A stretch of DNA of 47,532 nucleotides from Oscillospiraceae bacterium (GCA_017829075.1 JAGAJA010000028.1:1-47532); one strand, 5' to 3'. Positions 25,870-34,770 are shown, numbered from the stretch's first letter. Numbers and translations are program-made. The notes: generated by a model not told the origin, from the sequence alone.

Positions 25870-26208
25870 TCACTTTTTGTTCATCATGTCCTTGAGCACT
25901 ATTTTGAAGCTCTCCTTAAATGAGGGGTTTCCGCCCTCCTCCTTTTTCGCCGTGAGCTGCTCCTCGGTTTCCTCAAGCTCGTGGACTTTCTCCACTCTGC
26001 CGTTGGTAACTCCAAGCACCATGCACTTTCCGCAGATACTCACCAGCAGGAGCATCTTATCCGGGCCGAGATTTATCCGCTCAAGTATCTTCATGTTCCG
26101 GCTGTCGCTCAGCGTAACACGCTTGTTGAGCTTTTTCATCGCCCAGAACAGCAGGAATACCAGCGCCAGAACGCCCAGCAGCGCCATTATCATCTGAAAA
26201 TATTCCAC
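25870..26208 (-). CDS. fliO: Flagellar export gate assembly protein FliO (FliO/FliZ)
   Basis: 112 residues from the GTG at 26208, which has AAGGAGG seven bases upstream. An ATG at 26244 has no ribosome binding site and lies in the terminator tail. One membrane segment (about residues 5-25) is followed by a SLRN-like beta domain (KILERINLGPDKMLLLVSICGKCMVLGVT). FliO helps assemble FliP. It is the first gene after a 267-base gap that contains a terminator-like hairpin. Confidence 0.85.
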   Translation of the reverse strand: MEYFQMIMALLGVLALVFLLFWAMKKLNKRVTLSDSRNMKILERINLGPDKMLLLVSICGKCMVLGVTNGRVEKVHELEETEEQLTAKKEEGGNPSFKESFKIVLKDMMNKK

Positions 26209-26232
26209 TGCCGAACCTCCTTGCTGTACCGC

Positions 26233-26273
26233 AAAAAACCGCACTCCTCAGACCGGCGGGCTGAACAGTGCGG
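26233..26273 (-). terminator. U-tailed hairpin just before fliO; possible attenuator
   Basis: Minus-strand CCGCACT (26273-26267) pairs with AGTGCGG (26245-26239) and is followed by TTTTTT (26238-26233), only about ten bases before the fliO ribosome binding site. It would separate the export-gate genes from the upstream half of the operon. Confidence 0.6.
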
Positions 26274-26339
26274 CGAAGAAATGCTGCTTTCAGGGAAGCC
26301 CTGTCCACCCGCCAAGATCCTTACTATACGGCGTCCATG

Positions 26340-26353
26340 CCGCACCTCAGACC
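26340..26353 (-). promoter_or_regulatory. Upstream copy of the terminator 3' arm; possible antiterminator
   Basis: Minus-strand GGTCTGAGGTGCGG nearly repeats GGTCTGAGGAGTGCGG at 26254-26239. Its GTGCGG can pair with CCGCAC at 26273-26268, which would exclude the terminator. Alternative pairing is inferred from sequence only. Confidence 0.4.
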
Positions 26354-26383
26354 TCAGCTTCGCAGCGTCATGCTGCCCTGCTT

Positions 26384-26412
26384 ATACTATTTATTCCGTC
26401 AGGATATGGCAA
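26384..26412 (-). promoter_or_regulatory. Possible promoter in the cheY-fliO gap
   Basis: TTGCCA (26412-26407), a 17-base spacer and TAGTAT (26389-26384). The -10 is imperfect. With the terminator at 26233 it would bound an RNA of about 140 bases. Confidence 0.4.
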
Positions 26413-26430
26413 AATCCACATCTGACGCGC

Positions 26431-26470
26431 GTTCCGCAGGATACAGCCGATATCCGGCTCCTGCCGGAAC
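26431..26470 (-). other. Stem-loop directly downstream of cheY
   Basis: GTTCC-G-GCAGGA pairs with TCCTGC-GGAAC, with an inner GCCG/CGGC hairpin. It has no U-tail, so it is more likely a stability or processing element than a terminator. Confidence 0.55.
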
Positions 26471-26475
26471 AGAGA

Positions 26476-26838
26476 TCAGCCGAGAACCTTTTTTACGGTC
26501 TGTAAAATTCTGTCGGGCTTGAAAGGCTTTACGATAAAGTCGAGAGCGCCGAGCTTGATCGCCTCAACAACCATTGCTTCCTGACCCATAGCGGAGCACA
26601 TAACCACCTTTGCCATCGGATCCATGCCCTTGATGTCCTTGAGAGCCTCGATACCAGTCTTGTTGGGCATGGTGATATCCATGATAACAAGGTCGGGCTT
26701 CTCCGCTGAATATACATCGCACGCAATAGCTCCGTCGGCAGCCTCAAGGATATTAGTGTAGCCGTTCTTTGTCAGTGCGTCCTTAATAAGCATTCTCATG
26801 AAAGCCGCGTCGTCAACCAGTAAAATCTTCTTGTCCAT
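26476..26838 (-). CDS. cheY: Chemotaxis response regulator CheY
   Basis: 120 residues, a lone receiver domain. Acidic pocket D9/D10, phosphoacceptor D54 (VIMDITMP), Ser82 (CSAMGQ, in place of the usual Thr) and K104 (VKPF) are all present. CheY-P binds FliM and FliY at the switch. It lies 45 bases after fliY. CheA, its kinase, is not in the window. Confidence 0.95.
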   Translation of the reverse strand: MDKKILLVDDAAFMRMLIKDALTKNGYTNILEAADGAIACDVYSAEKPDLVIMDITMPNKTGIEALKDIKGMDPMAKVVMCSAMGQEAMVVEAIKLGALDFIVKPFKPDRILQTVKKVLG

Positions 26839-26883
26839 TACTCAATAATCTCCTTGAAATATATTTTTTGGGATCAAAATATC

Positions 26884-28086
26884 TTATTCCTTGCCAAGAC
26901 TGTCCATGAATTTGGACTTGACGATCTCGGTAATTCTCACCGCGAAGTTATCATCAATAACCACAACATCGCCTCTGGCGATCAGGTTTCCGTTTACCAC
27001 CACGTCAACCGGCGCGCCTGCCTGACGTTCCAGTTCGATGATAGTACCCTGCGTAAAATCAAGGATATCCTTTACCTTGCGCTTTGCAGTGCCTATCTCA
27101 ACGGATATCTCAAGCGGAACGCCCATCAGCAGCTTGAGGTTGTCCTGCTGGTCTGTGGGTAGTCCGAAATCCATTGCGTCAAACTGGTGAAGCTGCGCGT
27201 TCTGGATATTTACCGGCGGAACAGGCGGCGGATATGCGCCGTATGCAGCATACTGATTCTGATAGCCGTAGCCTCCGGGATAAGGCATCTGCTGAGGCTG
27301 TGGCTGACCCTGCGGCGGGTAGGGATATCCTCCGGGAGGCGCGGGCTGCGGTGCAGGCTGTGCCGCTGCGGGAGCAGGTGCAGGCGCCGGAGCGGGAGCG
27401 GGAGCTGGCGCTGGCTTCGCTTCTGCCGCGGGCTGTGCAGCGGCTTCCTGCGCAGAATCGTTCTCATCGCCATGGAATTTCTCTATCATCTTGCCGGAGA
27501 GGGACTTTGCCAGATCCACCGACATTACCGACATGAACTCGCTGTTCATTACTCCGTCTACCGTAAGGTTAAAGGTAACTGCAACGATGGTTTCCTCCGG
27601 ATCAAGCTCCGCCAGATCACAGAAATTGGTCTGCTCAATTATGTAGGGAGTAGGCGTGGAGATGTCCACCGAAATTCCCAGCAGATCGGACAATGCCGTG
27701 GCGGAGGCGCCCATCATCTGGTTCATTACCTCGGAAACGGCGCTTATGTTCATCTCGTCAAACTCAAAGTCCGGAGATACGACAAGCGGATTGCCCATGA
27801 GCTGATTAAGAATGAGCTGAACATCGTCCTGCTTCAGCACCATCATGTTCTGTCCGGAGATACCGGCGACATAGACGATCTTTACGCAGATCGCAGGCTC
27901 CAGCCGGTCGTAGTTAAGGTCGGCTGCCTTGACAACACTTACCTGCGGCGTAGTAATCCAGACCTTTGCGTTGAGCAGCTCTGAAACGGCTGTGGCGGCT
28001 GAGCCCATGCTTATGTTGAGTATCTCGCCGACAGCGTCGATTTCATAAGAGCTGAATTCAACGTTTGTATCCTTTTCATTAGCCAT
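26884..28086 (-). CDS. fliY: Flagellar switch protein and CheY-P phosphatase FliY
   Basis: 400 residues. The N-terminal half is a CheC-like phosphatase domain with two motifs (EIDAVGEILNISMGSAATAV near 14 and FDEMNISAVSEVMNQMMGAS near 115). A long Ala/Pro then Gly/Tyr/Pro/Gln-rich linker covers about residues 215-300. The C-terminal FliN/SpoA domain (about 310-395: LMGVPLEISVEIGTAKRKVKDIL, VNGNLIARGDVVVIDDNFAVRI) builds the C-ring. GAGG lies 11 bases before the ATG, a slightly long spacing. Confidence 0.93.
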   Translation of the reverse strand: MANEKDTNVEFSSYEIDAVGEILNISMGSAATAVSELLNAKVWITTPQVSVVKAADLNYDRLEPAICVKIVYVAGISGQNMMVLKQDDVQLILNQLMGNPLVVSPDFEFDEMNISAVSEVMNQMMGASATALSDLLGISVDISTPTPYIIEQTNFCDLAELDPEETIVAVTFNLTVDGVMNSEFMSVMSVDLAKSLSGKMIEKFHGDENDSAQEAAAQPAAEAKPAPAPAPAPAPAPAPAAAQPAPQPAPPGGYPYPPQGQPQPQQMPYPGGYGYQNQYAAYGAYPPPVPPVNIQNAQLHQFDAMDFGLPTDQQDNLKLLMGVPLEISVEIGTAKRKVKDILDFTQGTIIELERQAGAPVDVVVNGNLIARGDVVVIDDNFAVRITEIVKSKFMDSLGKE

Positions 28087-28099
28087 TGGACATTATACC

Positions 28100-29089
28100 T
28101 CAATTCTCAATAAAATTATCAATCATTACTGCCTTTTTGTTATTGTAAGTCCCAAGCTTTCCAGTACACCACGGCTTGTTGCCGACCTTTACGTCCACAT
28201 CGCTGGTGATGCTCTTTCCGAGAGGGATAACATCGTTCACCTGAAGCGTCAGCACCTCATACAGATCAAGGTTGATCTTGCCAAGAACAGCGGTAATCGT
28301 GAGGTTCGTATCGCTGATCCCGGTCATGATGGTGTCGCGGCGCTCCGCCTCGCGGTTTGCGTCAAGCTTACGCCTTGAAACATTGTAGCGGGAGATGAAC
28401 TTGCTCATTATCTCGTCAAGGTTTATCGCGGGAATACATACCGAAATGATCGACTTTGAGCCGTTGATCTCGACCTCCAGCGCAACGATGATGACCGTGT
28501 CCTCATGCCCTATCGTCTGAACAACTCTTGAGTTGGTTTCTATTCCGATAAGCTTCGGTTCAAGATCAATGTGGCTCGCCCACGGCTCATAGAGCAGGTT
28601 CGCGAGAGAGTTCATCACATCGTTCATTATGGTGATCTCGATCTCTGTGAAATCCCGGTTCACGTCCCTGAATTCGCCCCTGCCGCCAAGCAGACGGTCT
28701 ATCATTGTGAACGTGATAGTATTTGATATCTGAACGATGAGCGTTGTTTCGCTCACTTCCTCGTTCTTTATTCCCATATCGACCATGCCCATGAGAACAT
28801 AGTCGGGAAGCGCATTGTTGAATTCGCTGTATCTCTGCTCCTCTATGTTTACCAGAGATACGCGGCAGTACAGCCGGAGAAGTCCGGTGAAATAAGAGGA
28901 AAGAAGCCTTGCATAGTTCTCGAAAATTCCGTCCAGAACCTTTATCTGTTCCTTTGTGAACTTCTTCGGAGCGCGGAAGTCGTACTCCTTTATCTTCTCC
29001 TCTTCCTTCTGCGACACCACCGGGACTGCGCCGGCGGCGACGTTCTTGAGCATTTCATCTATCTGAGCCTGCGTCAGGACATCAGCCAT
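28100..29089 (-). CDS. fliM: Flagellar motor switch protein FliM
   Basis: 329 residues. The N-terminal LTQAQIDEMLKN (5-16) is the CheY-P-binding peptide. A CheC-like middle domain (about 45-230) and a C-terminal SpoA domain (about 250-325, VKVGNKPWCTGKLGTYNNKKAV) follow. It forms the C-ring with FliG and FliY and transmits CheY-P signals to the rotor. The gene lies directly after motB. No fliL is found in this position. Confidence 0.95.
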   Translation of the reverse strand: MADVLTQAQIDEMLKNVAAGAVPVVSQKEEEKIKEYDFRAPKKFTKEQIKVLDGIFENYARLLSSYFTGLLRLYCRVSLVNIEEQRYSEFNNALPDYVLMGMVDMGIKNEEVSETTLIVQISNTITFTMIDRLLGGRGEFRDVNRDFTEIEITIMNDVMNSLANLLYEPWASHIDLEPKLIGIETNSRVVQTIGHEDTVIIVALEVEINGSKSIISVCIPAINLDEIMSKFISRYNVSRRKLDANREAERRDTIMTGISDTNLTITAVLGKINLDLYEVLTLQVNDVIPLGKSITSDVDVKVGNKPWCTGKLGTYNNKKAVMIDNFIEN

Positions 29090-29133
29090 CTGAATCCCCC
29101 CATTACTCCATTACTTTAATCATCTGCGGCGCT

Positions 29134-30111
29134 TCAGCTCTCGTCGGAGGTTTCCTCCTCTGAAACAATAAACGTGTCATAGTCGCCGGGGATCACGGGG
29201 CCGACGGTCATGCCGCTGTTGCCGGAATCAGGATATATCTCGTCCAGACGGTCGATGATCGCCTGCGCGTAGTCATCGGGAACCTTCTGGATATCGTTAT
29301 TGTGGTCGCCGTCCGGGTCAAAGTTGTCGAGGTCGATGCCGTAGTCATACTTGAGGATATCCTTCATGACCTCCGGATCTGTCGGGTCAACATCTTTTCT
29401 GAGAAGCACCATCTCGACGCGGCGGTTCTGGGCGCGGCCTTCCTCGGTGGCATTGTCCGCAATAGGCTCGGAGTAGCCGCTGCCCTTTGTACGGAACTGC
29501 TCTGTGTCAAGCACCTTTGTGAAGTCCAGATACTTTACAACGCTCACGGCGCGGTCTGAGGACAGCTCCCAGTCGTTCACCTCTGAGATTGCCTTTGCGG
29601 TGTGACCGTTGATAGTGCATGTCTTTATCGAGCCTTTCACGGCGGTTATGCCCGGCGCAATGCTGCTGAGCAGGTCTTTGCCCTCCTGCGTCAGCACGGC
29701 GCTGTTCGGCTCGAAGAACACGTTGTTGTCAAATATTATGTTGAGGTGAGCCACTCCGTTCTCGACTGAAACGGACTGCTCAAGGTTGTTTTCCGAAATA
29801 TACTGAGATATGTAATGATAAAGCTGATCGAAGCTCTGGGGCAGGTTTCCCTCTCCGCCATTGGTCTGAGGATCCTCGCTGACGGTGCCGTCGCCCTCTT
29901 CAACAGTGGGGTTCGGGGAGTCGACATATTCATTGAGGAACTTTCCGTGGGACTGGAACGCCTGATAGATGTACTGCCACTTCTGCTCGTCCGTGGACGA
30001 TGAGGCGTACAGCATTACGAAGAATGTAAGCAGCAGCGTAACCATGTCGCTGTATGTGGAAAGCCAGTCGTTACTGTGGTCTTCCTGAGGCTTCTTTGCT
30101 ATTTTCGCCAA
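29134..30111 (-). CDS. motB: Flagellar stator protein MotB
   Basis: 325 residues from a TTG start with AGGAGGGG upstream. One membrane helix (about 16-38) carries the proton- or ion-binding Asp22 (WLSTYSDMVTLLLTFFVMLYA). The OmpA-like peptidoglycan-binding domain is at about 115-245 (NNVFFEPNSAVLTQEGKDLL, INGHTAK, RAQNRRVEMVL). An acidic C-terminal tail of about 75 residues is an extra. It anchors the stator to the wall. It follows motA by 150 bases and has its own promoter. Confidence 0.94.
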   Translation of the reverse strand: MAKIAKKPQEDHSNDWLSTYSDMVTLLLTFFVMLYASSSTDEQKWQYIYQAFQSHGKFLNEYVDSPNPTVEEGDGTVSEDPQTNGGEGNLPQSFDQLYHYISQYISENNLEQSVSVENGVAHLNIIFDNNVFFEPNSAVLTQEGKDLLSSIAPGITAVKGSIKTCTINGHTAKAISEVNDWELSSDRAVSVVKYLDFTKVLDTEQFRTKGSGYSEPIADNATEEGRAQNRRVEMVLLRKDVDPTDPEVMKDILKYDYGIDLDNFDPDGDHNNDIQKVPDDYAQAIIDRLDEIYPDSGNSGMTVGPVIPGDYDTFIVSEEETSDES

Positions 30112-30192
30112 CTGTTACCCCTCCTCTGCCTATCGGTCATCATATTTTTCACATTCTGTGTATTATATCACGAATTATCCTACCATTATACT

Positions 30193-30221
30193 ATTGTAGC
30201 ATAAATCCGATGAAATTGCAA
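30193..30221 (-). promoter_or_regulatory. Promoter before motB
   Basis: TTGCAA (30221-30216), a 17-base spacer and TACAAT (30198-30193), in the unusually long 150-base motA-motB gap. A second TATAAT-like box lies just downstream (near 30172). Confidence 0.7.
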
Positions 30222-30262
30222 ATACTTTTGAACATTTTTTCTTAAAATCTGTAAAAAAATTG

Positions 30263-31039
30263 TTAAGACTCGCCGGTCTTGCCTGAGCTTTTCTTGCTTG
30301 CCGGGAGCATAAATTCAAGCTTTTCTTGAATATATCTGGGGTTAGAGCCATCTGCAATTGCCAGAACGCCCTCCTCGATTATCTGCATACAGAGAAGCTC
30401 GTCCTCATGAACGTTCTTCAGCGCGCTCGCCATAGGGTTGAACAAGACGTTCGCAAACAGTGAGCCATAGAAGGTCGTGATAAGCGCCGTAGCCATACCG
30501 CCTGCAAGTCCGTCCGGATTGCTGCTCATGGTGTTAAGCATGTTTACAAGACCTACCAGCGTACCCAGCATACCGAAAGCCGGGAATACCGCAACGCCCT
30601 TTTCAAAGAAAGCTCGTCCGTTTTCGTGACGCTCGCACATGAAGCTTATCGCGTCGTCCAGCATTCCTCTTACCTTAGCGGTGTCGTTAGCGTCAACAAT
30701 GAGCATCAGCGCGGACTTCATGAACTGATCCTTGCAGTTGTTAGCGCTTTCCTCAAGCGCCAGCAGACCGCGTCCTCTTGCGATCTTGGCGTACTCAACG
30801 ATCTCCTCTATGTACTTTTCGGGCTTGTACTTCTTGGGAGTGAAGATCATCTTGAACTTCTTCGGAACTCCCGCCAGATAGCTGACAGGGTAAGCCGCAA
30901 CAAGACAGCCTATGGTACCGCCGACGGTAATCAACAGTGACGGCGGGTCGAAGAACCACATGATCTCGCCGCCCTGAAAGATACCAAAGATAACCATGCC
31001 GAAGCACATTACCCAACCAATAATAATTGATAAATTCAA
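30263..31039 (-). CDS. motA: Flagellar stator protein MotA
   Basis: 258 residues with four membrane segments (about 3-20, 30-52, 148-172, 182-205). The cytoplasmic loop carries the family pattern GRGLLALEES and SALMLIVDA. With MotB it forms the ion-driven stator that pushes FliG. It follows flbD closely. Confidence 0.95.
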   Translation of the reverse strand: MNLSIIIGWVMCFGMVIFGIFQGGEIMWFFDPPSLLITVGGTIGCLVAAYPVSYLAGVPKKFKMIFTPKKYKPEKYIEEIVEYAKIARGRGLLALEESANNCKDQFMKSALMLIVDANDTAKVRGMLDDAISFMCERHENGRAFFEKGVAVFPAFGMLGTLVGLVNMLNTMSSNPDGLAGGMATALITTFYGSLFANVLFNPMASALKNVHEDELLCMQIIEEGVLAIADGSNPRYIQEKLEFMLPASKKSSGKTGES

Positions 31040-31094
31040 AAGAACCCCTCGCTTTTCTTATTAGAAATCAGCAGCTCCCTGCTCATTGATCAGA

Positions 31095-31313
31095 TCAGTC
31101 TTTATCTAAAGGCTCAGCGCACTGTCTGCCGAAGCGTCTGCGCCGCCTGTTGTATTCGAGAATTTTGTTCTGTAATTCCTTCATGCTTTCCCGCACGATG
31201 TAGTTATGCCCGTTTGAAAGCATTATCACCGTATCCGGTGTTTCGGTGACGGATTCGATCATCAGCTCGTTGAGCAGAAACTCTTTTCCGTCCAGCTTAG
31301 TGAGAAAAATCAT
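31095..31313 (-). CDS. flbD: Flagellar protein FlbD (SwrD-like)
   Basis: 72 residues. The start MIFLTKLDGKEFLLNELMIE and the strand TPDTVIMLSNGHNYIV are characteristic. In Bacillus subtilis the relative SwrD increases motor torque. GAGG is six bases before the ATG. It sits between flgE and motA, as in many Clostridia. Confidence 0.9.
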   Translation of the reverse strand: MIFLTKLDGKEFLLNELMIESVTETPDTVIMLSNGHNYIVRESMKELQNKILEYNRRRRRFGRQCAEPLDKD

Positions 31314-31324
31314 AAATTACCTCT

Positions 31325-31371
31325 ATAACATAGCCGCCCCTGCCTCCTGTGATCGACAGGGGCGGTGTTAT
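31325..31371 (-). other. Strong stem-loop between flgE and flbD
   Basis: CCGCCCCTG (31334-31342) pairs with CAGGGGCGG (31357-31365), extended by ATAACA/TGTTAT outside it. There is no U-run. It may protect the hook mRNA 3' end or reduce downstream expression. Confidence 0.6.
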
Positions 31372-31388
31372 TATGCCGTTAAATCAGC

Positions 31389-33347
31389 TTATCTCTTGAG
31401 GGAGAGCAGCTCCTCCAGCATGGTATCAGATGTTGTGATAACTCTGGAGTTCGCCTGATAACCTCTCTGTGTGGTGATCATGTCAGTGAATTCCTGCGCA
31501 AGGTCAACGTTGGACATTTCCAGCGCACCGGAAACTACCTCGCCTGCGCCATTGCTTCCTGCGACAGCAAGCTTCGGCTCGCCGGAGGCAACTGTTTCAG
31601 CAAACAGAGTGCCGCCCATTGCGGAAAGACCGTTGGGGTTGTCAAAGGTTGCGATGTCGATTCGTCCGAGGTTGATGTAACCGTGAACTGCATGATAGCC
31701 TACTATTGTACCGTCCTGACCGATAGTTACGTTCTCAAGATCCTTGTAGCTCTGCTCGGTGCCCTTGCGTCCGTCGGTGAGATTGAAGGTGGACAGGGAC
31801 TTCGCAACTGTGGTGTAGAAGCTGTCCTCGCCGCCGCCGAAAGAAAGGGAGGGATTGTCCCCGAACAGCGCCTTTCTCTGACCGGGGTTGAGTCCGGAGA
31901 GTCCTGCAAAGCTTCCTGTGTCAAATGTGAACAGCTTCTTAGCGTTTCCGCCCGCTGCCGCTGCAACCGCTGCGTTGATGTCGGCAAGAGCCGTAGCGTC
32001 GTCCGCGTATTCCTTGTTGGTGATGCCGATAGTCAGGGTGTTATCGTCCCACTGTGCTGTGGGAGAGTCATAGTTGGAAACATACTTGAACACTATCTTG
32101 TAGTTGTTTGCGAACTCTCCGGGCTGACCTGCGGTAGCGCTGATGTTGCTTACAACCGGATCTGCATTTACCAGAGTGAGTGCGCTCCATTCAGCGACTG
32201 CGGTTGCGAGAGAGCCAGCCGGAACCTCGTACTTTGTAACGGACAGGTTAAGTCCCGCAAGATCGCCTGTGGTGTCGGCTGCCTTTGCTGCGGCGATAGC
32301 GTCCTTGATCGCCTGTGTGATATCGGACTGACGAGTGCTGTCCGTGATAGTGATCGCCCACGCGTTTGTTGCCTGATCGTATGACGCGGTGGTGGCTGTG
32401 CCGGCAGTGACTGCGATAGTCGCGCTGTTGTATGCGTTTGCGGAGTTAGCGTTGCTTGTGGCGAACGCGATAGTTGCAAAGCTTGTTCCAGCGCCGCCGG
32501 AAACGTCAACGCGTTTCTCTACGCTCGCCTGATCAAGGGCGTGAGTCCAGCTATCAACGTTTGCCTTTGCGGTAACTGACGTTGTGGAAGCCGGGAGATT
32601 TTCAAAGGTGAACTTGATAGAAACATCGTCCGGCAGAGTTACACCGCCTGCCTTAAGGCACTTAGCGATCTCGTCCTCGAACATCTGTGCGGAGTCGAAC
32701 TGCTGATCCCTGTCAAAGAAAAGGTTGAGTACTCCCGCGGAATAGGTCGCAAAGGGGTATTCTGCGTCAGTGAATGTAACCGACATATCAGTATTGTCGG
32801 AGGGGTCGGATACCGAGATAGTCACATCGCAGCCGTTTATGGTCTTGGTCGCGCTGGAGCAGTGGTCGTCGGTAGCCGGGATTGTAATTTTAATAGGCTG
32901 GCTGCCTGCGGGCTGTCCGTCAAATTCGCCGGAAACGCCGAGCACCTTGTAGCCGGAAGCGTTTACGAGGTTGCCCTCTTCATCAACGTTAAATATGCCG
33001 GCTCTGGTGTACAGGATATTGCCTGCGCCGTCCATAAGCTGGAAGAAGCCCTCGCCGTCAAGCGCCATGTCATAAATGCTGTCGGAGAAGGTGAAGCCGG
33101 ACTGGGTCATGTTCGGCGTTGTGGTGTTGAGCTTAACGCCATAGCCTACCTGTATCGGATTGGTTCCGCCGAGGGAGGGTGTTGCTCCGGACGGAGTTTT
33201 CTTGGTCTGATAGTAAATATCTGCAAATGTAGTTACATTGGTCTTATAGCCGGTGGTGTTTACGTTGGCAATATTGTTGCCGATTACGTCCATTCTCTGC
33301 TGGTGGGTTTTCATACCGGAAACACCGGTGTAAAGGGATTTTACCAT
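31389..33347 (-). CDS. flgE: Flagellar hook protein FlgE, large form
   Basis: 652 residues, larger than the typical 400-450. The N-terminal rod/hook domain (VSGMKTHQQRMDVIGNNIANVNTTGYKT) and the C-terminal domain (SNVDLAQEFTDMITTQRGYQANSRVITT) are conserved. The added length is an Ala/Thr/Ser-rich central region (about 150-500), likely surface-exposed. It contains three cysteines (163, 173, 230), unusual for an exported hook subunit. It follows the TIGR02530 gene and is bracketed by stem-loops. Confidence 0.93.
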   Translation of the reverse strand: MVKSLYTGVSGMKTHQQRMDVIGNNIANVNTTGYKTNVTTFADIYYQTKKTPSGATPSLGGTNPIQVGYGVKLNTTTPNMTQSGFTFSDSIYDMALDGEGFFQLMDGAGNILYTRAGIFNVDEEGNLVNASGYKVLGVSGEFDGQPAGSQPIKITIPATDDHCSSATKTINGCDVTISVSDPSDNTDMSVTFTDAEYPFATYSAGVLNLFFDRDQQFDSAQMFEDEIAKCLKAGGVTLPDDVSIKFTFENLPASTTSVTAKANVDSWTHALDQASVEKRVDVSGGAGTSFATIAFATSNANSANAYNSATIAVTAGTATTASYDQATNAWAITITDSTRQSDITQAIKDAIAAAKAADTTGDLAGLNLSVTKYEVPAGSLATAVAEWSALTLVNADPVVSNISATAGQPGEFANNYKIVFKYVSNYDSPTAQWDDNTLTIGITNKEYADDATALADINAAVAAAAGGNAKKLFTFDTGSFAGLSGLNPGQRKALFGDNPSLSFGGGEDSFYTTVAKSLSTFNLTDGRKGTEQSYKDLENVTIGQDGTIVGYHAVHGYINLGRIDIATFDNPNGLSAMGGTLFAETVASGEPKLAVAGSNGAGEVVSGALEMSNVDLAQEFTDMITTQRGYQANSRVITTSDTMLEELLSLKR

Positions 33348-33385
33348 TTTTCTGACCTCCAGATAAATTCATTGATCCTGCCGCC

Positions 33386-33410
33386 GCCCCGTCTCAGTCG
33401 CAGCCGGGGC
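33386..33410 (-). other. Stem-loop upstream of flgE
   Basis: GCCCCG (33410-33405 on the minus strand) pairs with CGGGGC (33391-33386) in the 84-base gap before flgE. No U-tail is present. Confidence 0.45.
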
Positions 33411-33431
33411 ATGAATTCCATAAAGGTCCGT

Positions 33432-33833
33432 TCATACGATAACGGTGGAATCAATGTTTGTGAATACGTTCCCTTGCAGCTCGTTGTCTGAAAGGGTGGT
33501 GATTACCTTGTTGTTTTTTACGCTCACAACAAAAGCGTTTCTTCCCACAAGAACAAGCGTTTCGCTGCTGCCCTTGTCCGCCGCCAGCTCTACGCCCCTG
33601 TTAAGGCGCTCAAGTGTGCTGTTTTCGGAAAGGTCTATGCTGCGTTCCTCCAGCCGCTGCATTGCGTGCTTAGAGAACTCAACGCCGCGCTTTTCGTCAA
33701 GCTTTTCCTGCAAAGCCTGTGCGAATGAGCCTTCCTGCACCGCGTCCTTTGCAGTGCTTGCAGGCTGTACCTGTGCATTTCCCGTGGTAACGCTGATTTG
33801 GTTGCGGAGCGCAAGATACTCGCTTATCAGCAT
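33432..33833 (-). CDS. TIGR02530-family flagellar operon protein
   Basis: 133 residues. The pattern FSKHAMQRLEERSIDLSENSTLERLNRGVELAADKGSSETLVLVG and VVSVKNNKVITTL matches the small protein found between flgD and flgE in Gram-positive fla/che operons (TIGR02530). Its exact role is not established. Position suggests hook assembly. Confidence 0.88.
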   Translation of the reverse strand: MLISEYLALRNQISVTTGNAQVQPASTAKDAVQEGSFAQALQEKLDEKRGVEFSKHAMQRLEERSIDLSENSTLERLNRGVELAADKGSSETLVLVGRNAFVVSVKNNKVITTLSDNELQGNVFTNIDSTVIV

Positions 33834-33854
33834 TTTAAAGCCTCCATGCTTACA

Positions 33855-34751
33855 TTAAATTAGATCCTCAAGATCCTGAATGTCATCGGCAAGAAACTCG
33901 TCTGCCGCTGCCTGTTCAGTGACCTCTTCTGCCTCTTCCTCAAGCCTTGTCCGCTCATTCTCGTTCATCTGGTCGATGACCTCCATAAGCTGCTCAAGGT
34001 TCTGCGAAGCCATTTTCTCAGTTACCTCAGTGACATCAGTCCCGGATTCTTCGTTGTCAAAAATCGCATGTCCTTCATTAGATTCATCTTCTGAAACAGT
34101 CGGATAGGAAACCTCCACGATGTCGTCAAGTCTGTATGCCGTGTCGTTGATGATGACGTTGACCTGACCGTCCTTGACCTGAATGGACTGAATAATTCCG
34201 GAATCCAGCGCCGAACCTCCGTTTACCTGCGGATTTACTGTCGCGCTCATTCCTATCATCATTGAAGCTTTTGCGATAAGACTTCCGAGGGAATTTTCGC
34301 CCAGCGCGCTGCCAGAAGAACTGTCCGCTGTCGTTGAGATCGAGGTTATCTTCGAGATGTCGAAGCTTACGCCGTCTATCCTCACCGTGTAGCTGTCGCC
34401 GCTCTTCAGGACGGACTCTACCACACCGGTTCTGGTGACTACCTCGGTGCCGTCCATTTTCTGCGCTGTGACCGTCTTTCCGACAAGGCTTGACGCATAG
34501 TTGGACATGGAATAGGTCGCTGCGTTCTTTGAGTAGGTCAGCGAGGTGAACTGCGCCATCTGCGTAACAAACTCTGTGTTTGATGTAGGCTCCATAGGAT
34601 CCTGATTTGTCATTTCAGCGACCAGCAGGCTCAGAAACGTGTCAGAGCTTATAAGCTCCTCGTTGGCGTCCTTGAACTTATCCTTGTACTTCTCGTAGTT
34701 CGCCTGCATCTGCTCCGCCGAGGAAAGCGGGGTCGTCATAGTATCTGCCAT
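33855..34751 (-). CDS. flgD: Hook cap/scaffold protein FlgD
   Basis: 298 residues. The conserved N-terminal part is present (FLSLLVAEMTNQDPMEPTSNTEFVTQMAQFTSL, about 43-76). A hook-like beta domain with SLVGKTVTAQKMDGTEV follows. Residues about 225-298 form an acidic, Glu-rich helical tail that goes beyond the usual FlgD. It caps the growing hook. It overlaps the fliK region closely (20-base gap). Confidence 0.9.
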   Translation of the reverse strand: MADTMTTPLSSAEQMQANYEKYKDKFKDANEELISSDTFLSLLVAEMTNQDPMEPTSNTEFVTQMAQFTSLTYSKNAATYSMSNYASSLVGKTVTAQKMDGTEVVTRTGVVESVLKSGDSYTVRIDGVSFDISKITSISTTADSSSGSALGENSLGSLIAKASMMIGMSATVNPQVNGGSALDSGIIQSIQVKDGQVNVIINDTAYRLDDIVEVSYPTVSEDESNEGHAIFDNEESGTDVTEVTEKMASQNLEQLMEVIDQMNENERTRLEEEAEEVTEQAAADEFLADDIQDLEDLI

Positions 34752-34770
34752 GTTTTCTCCTTTCCGCTTC

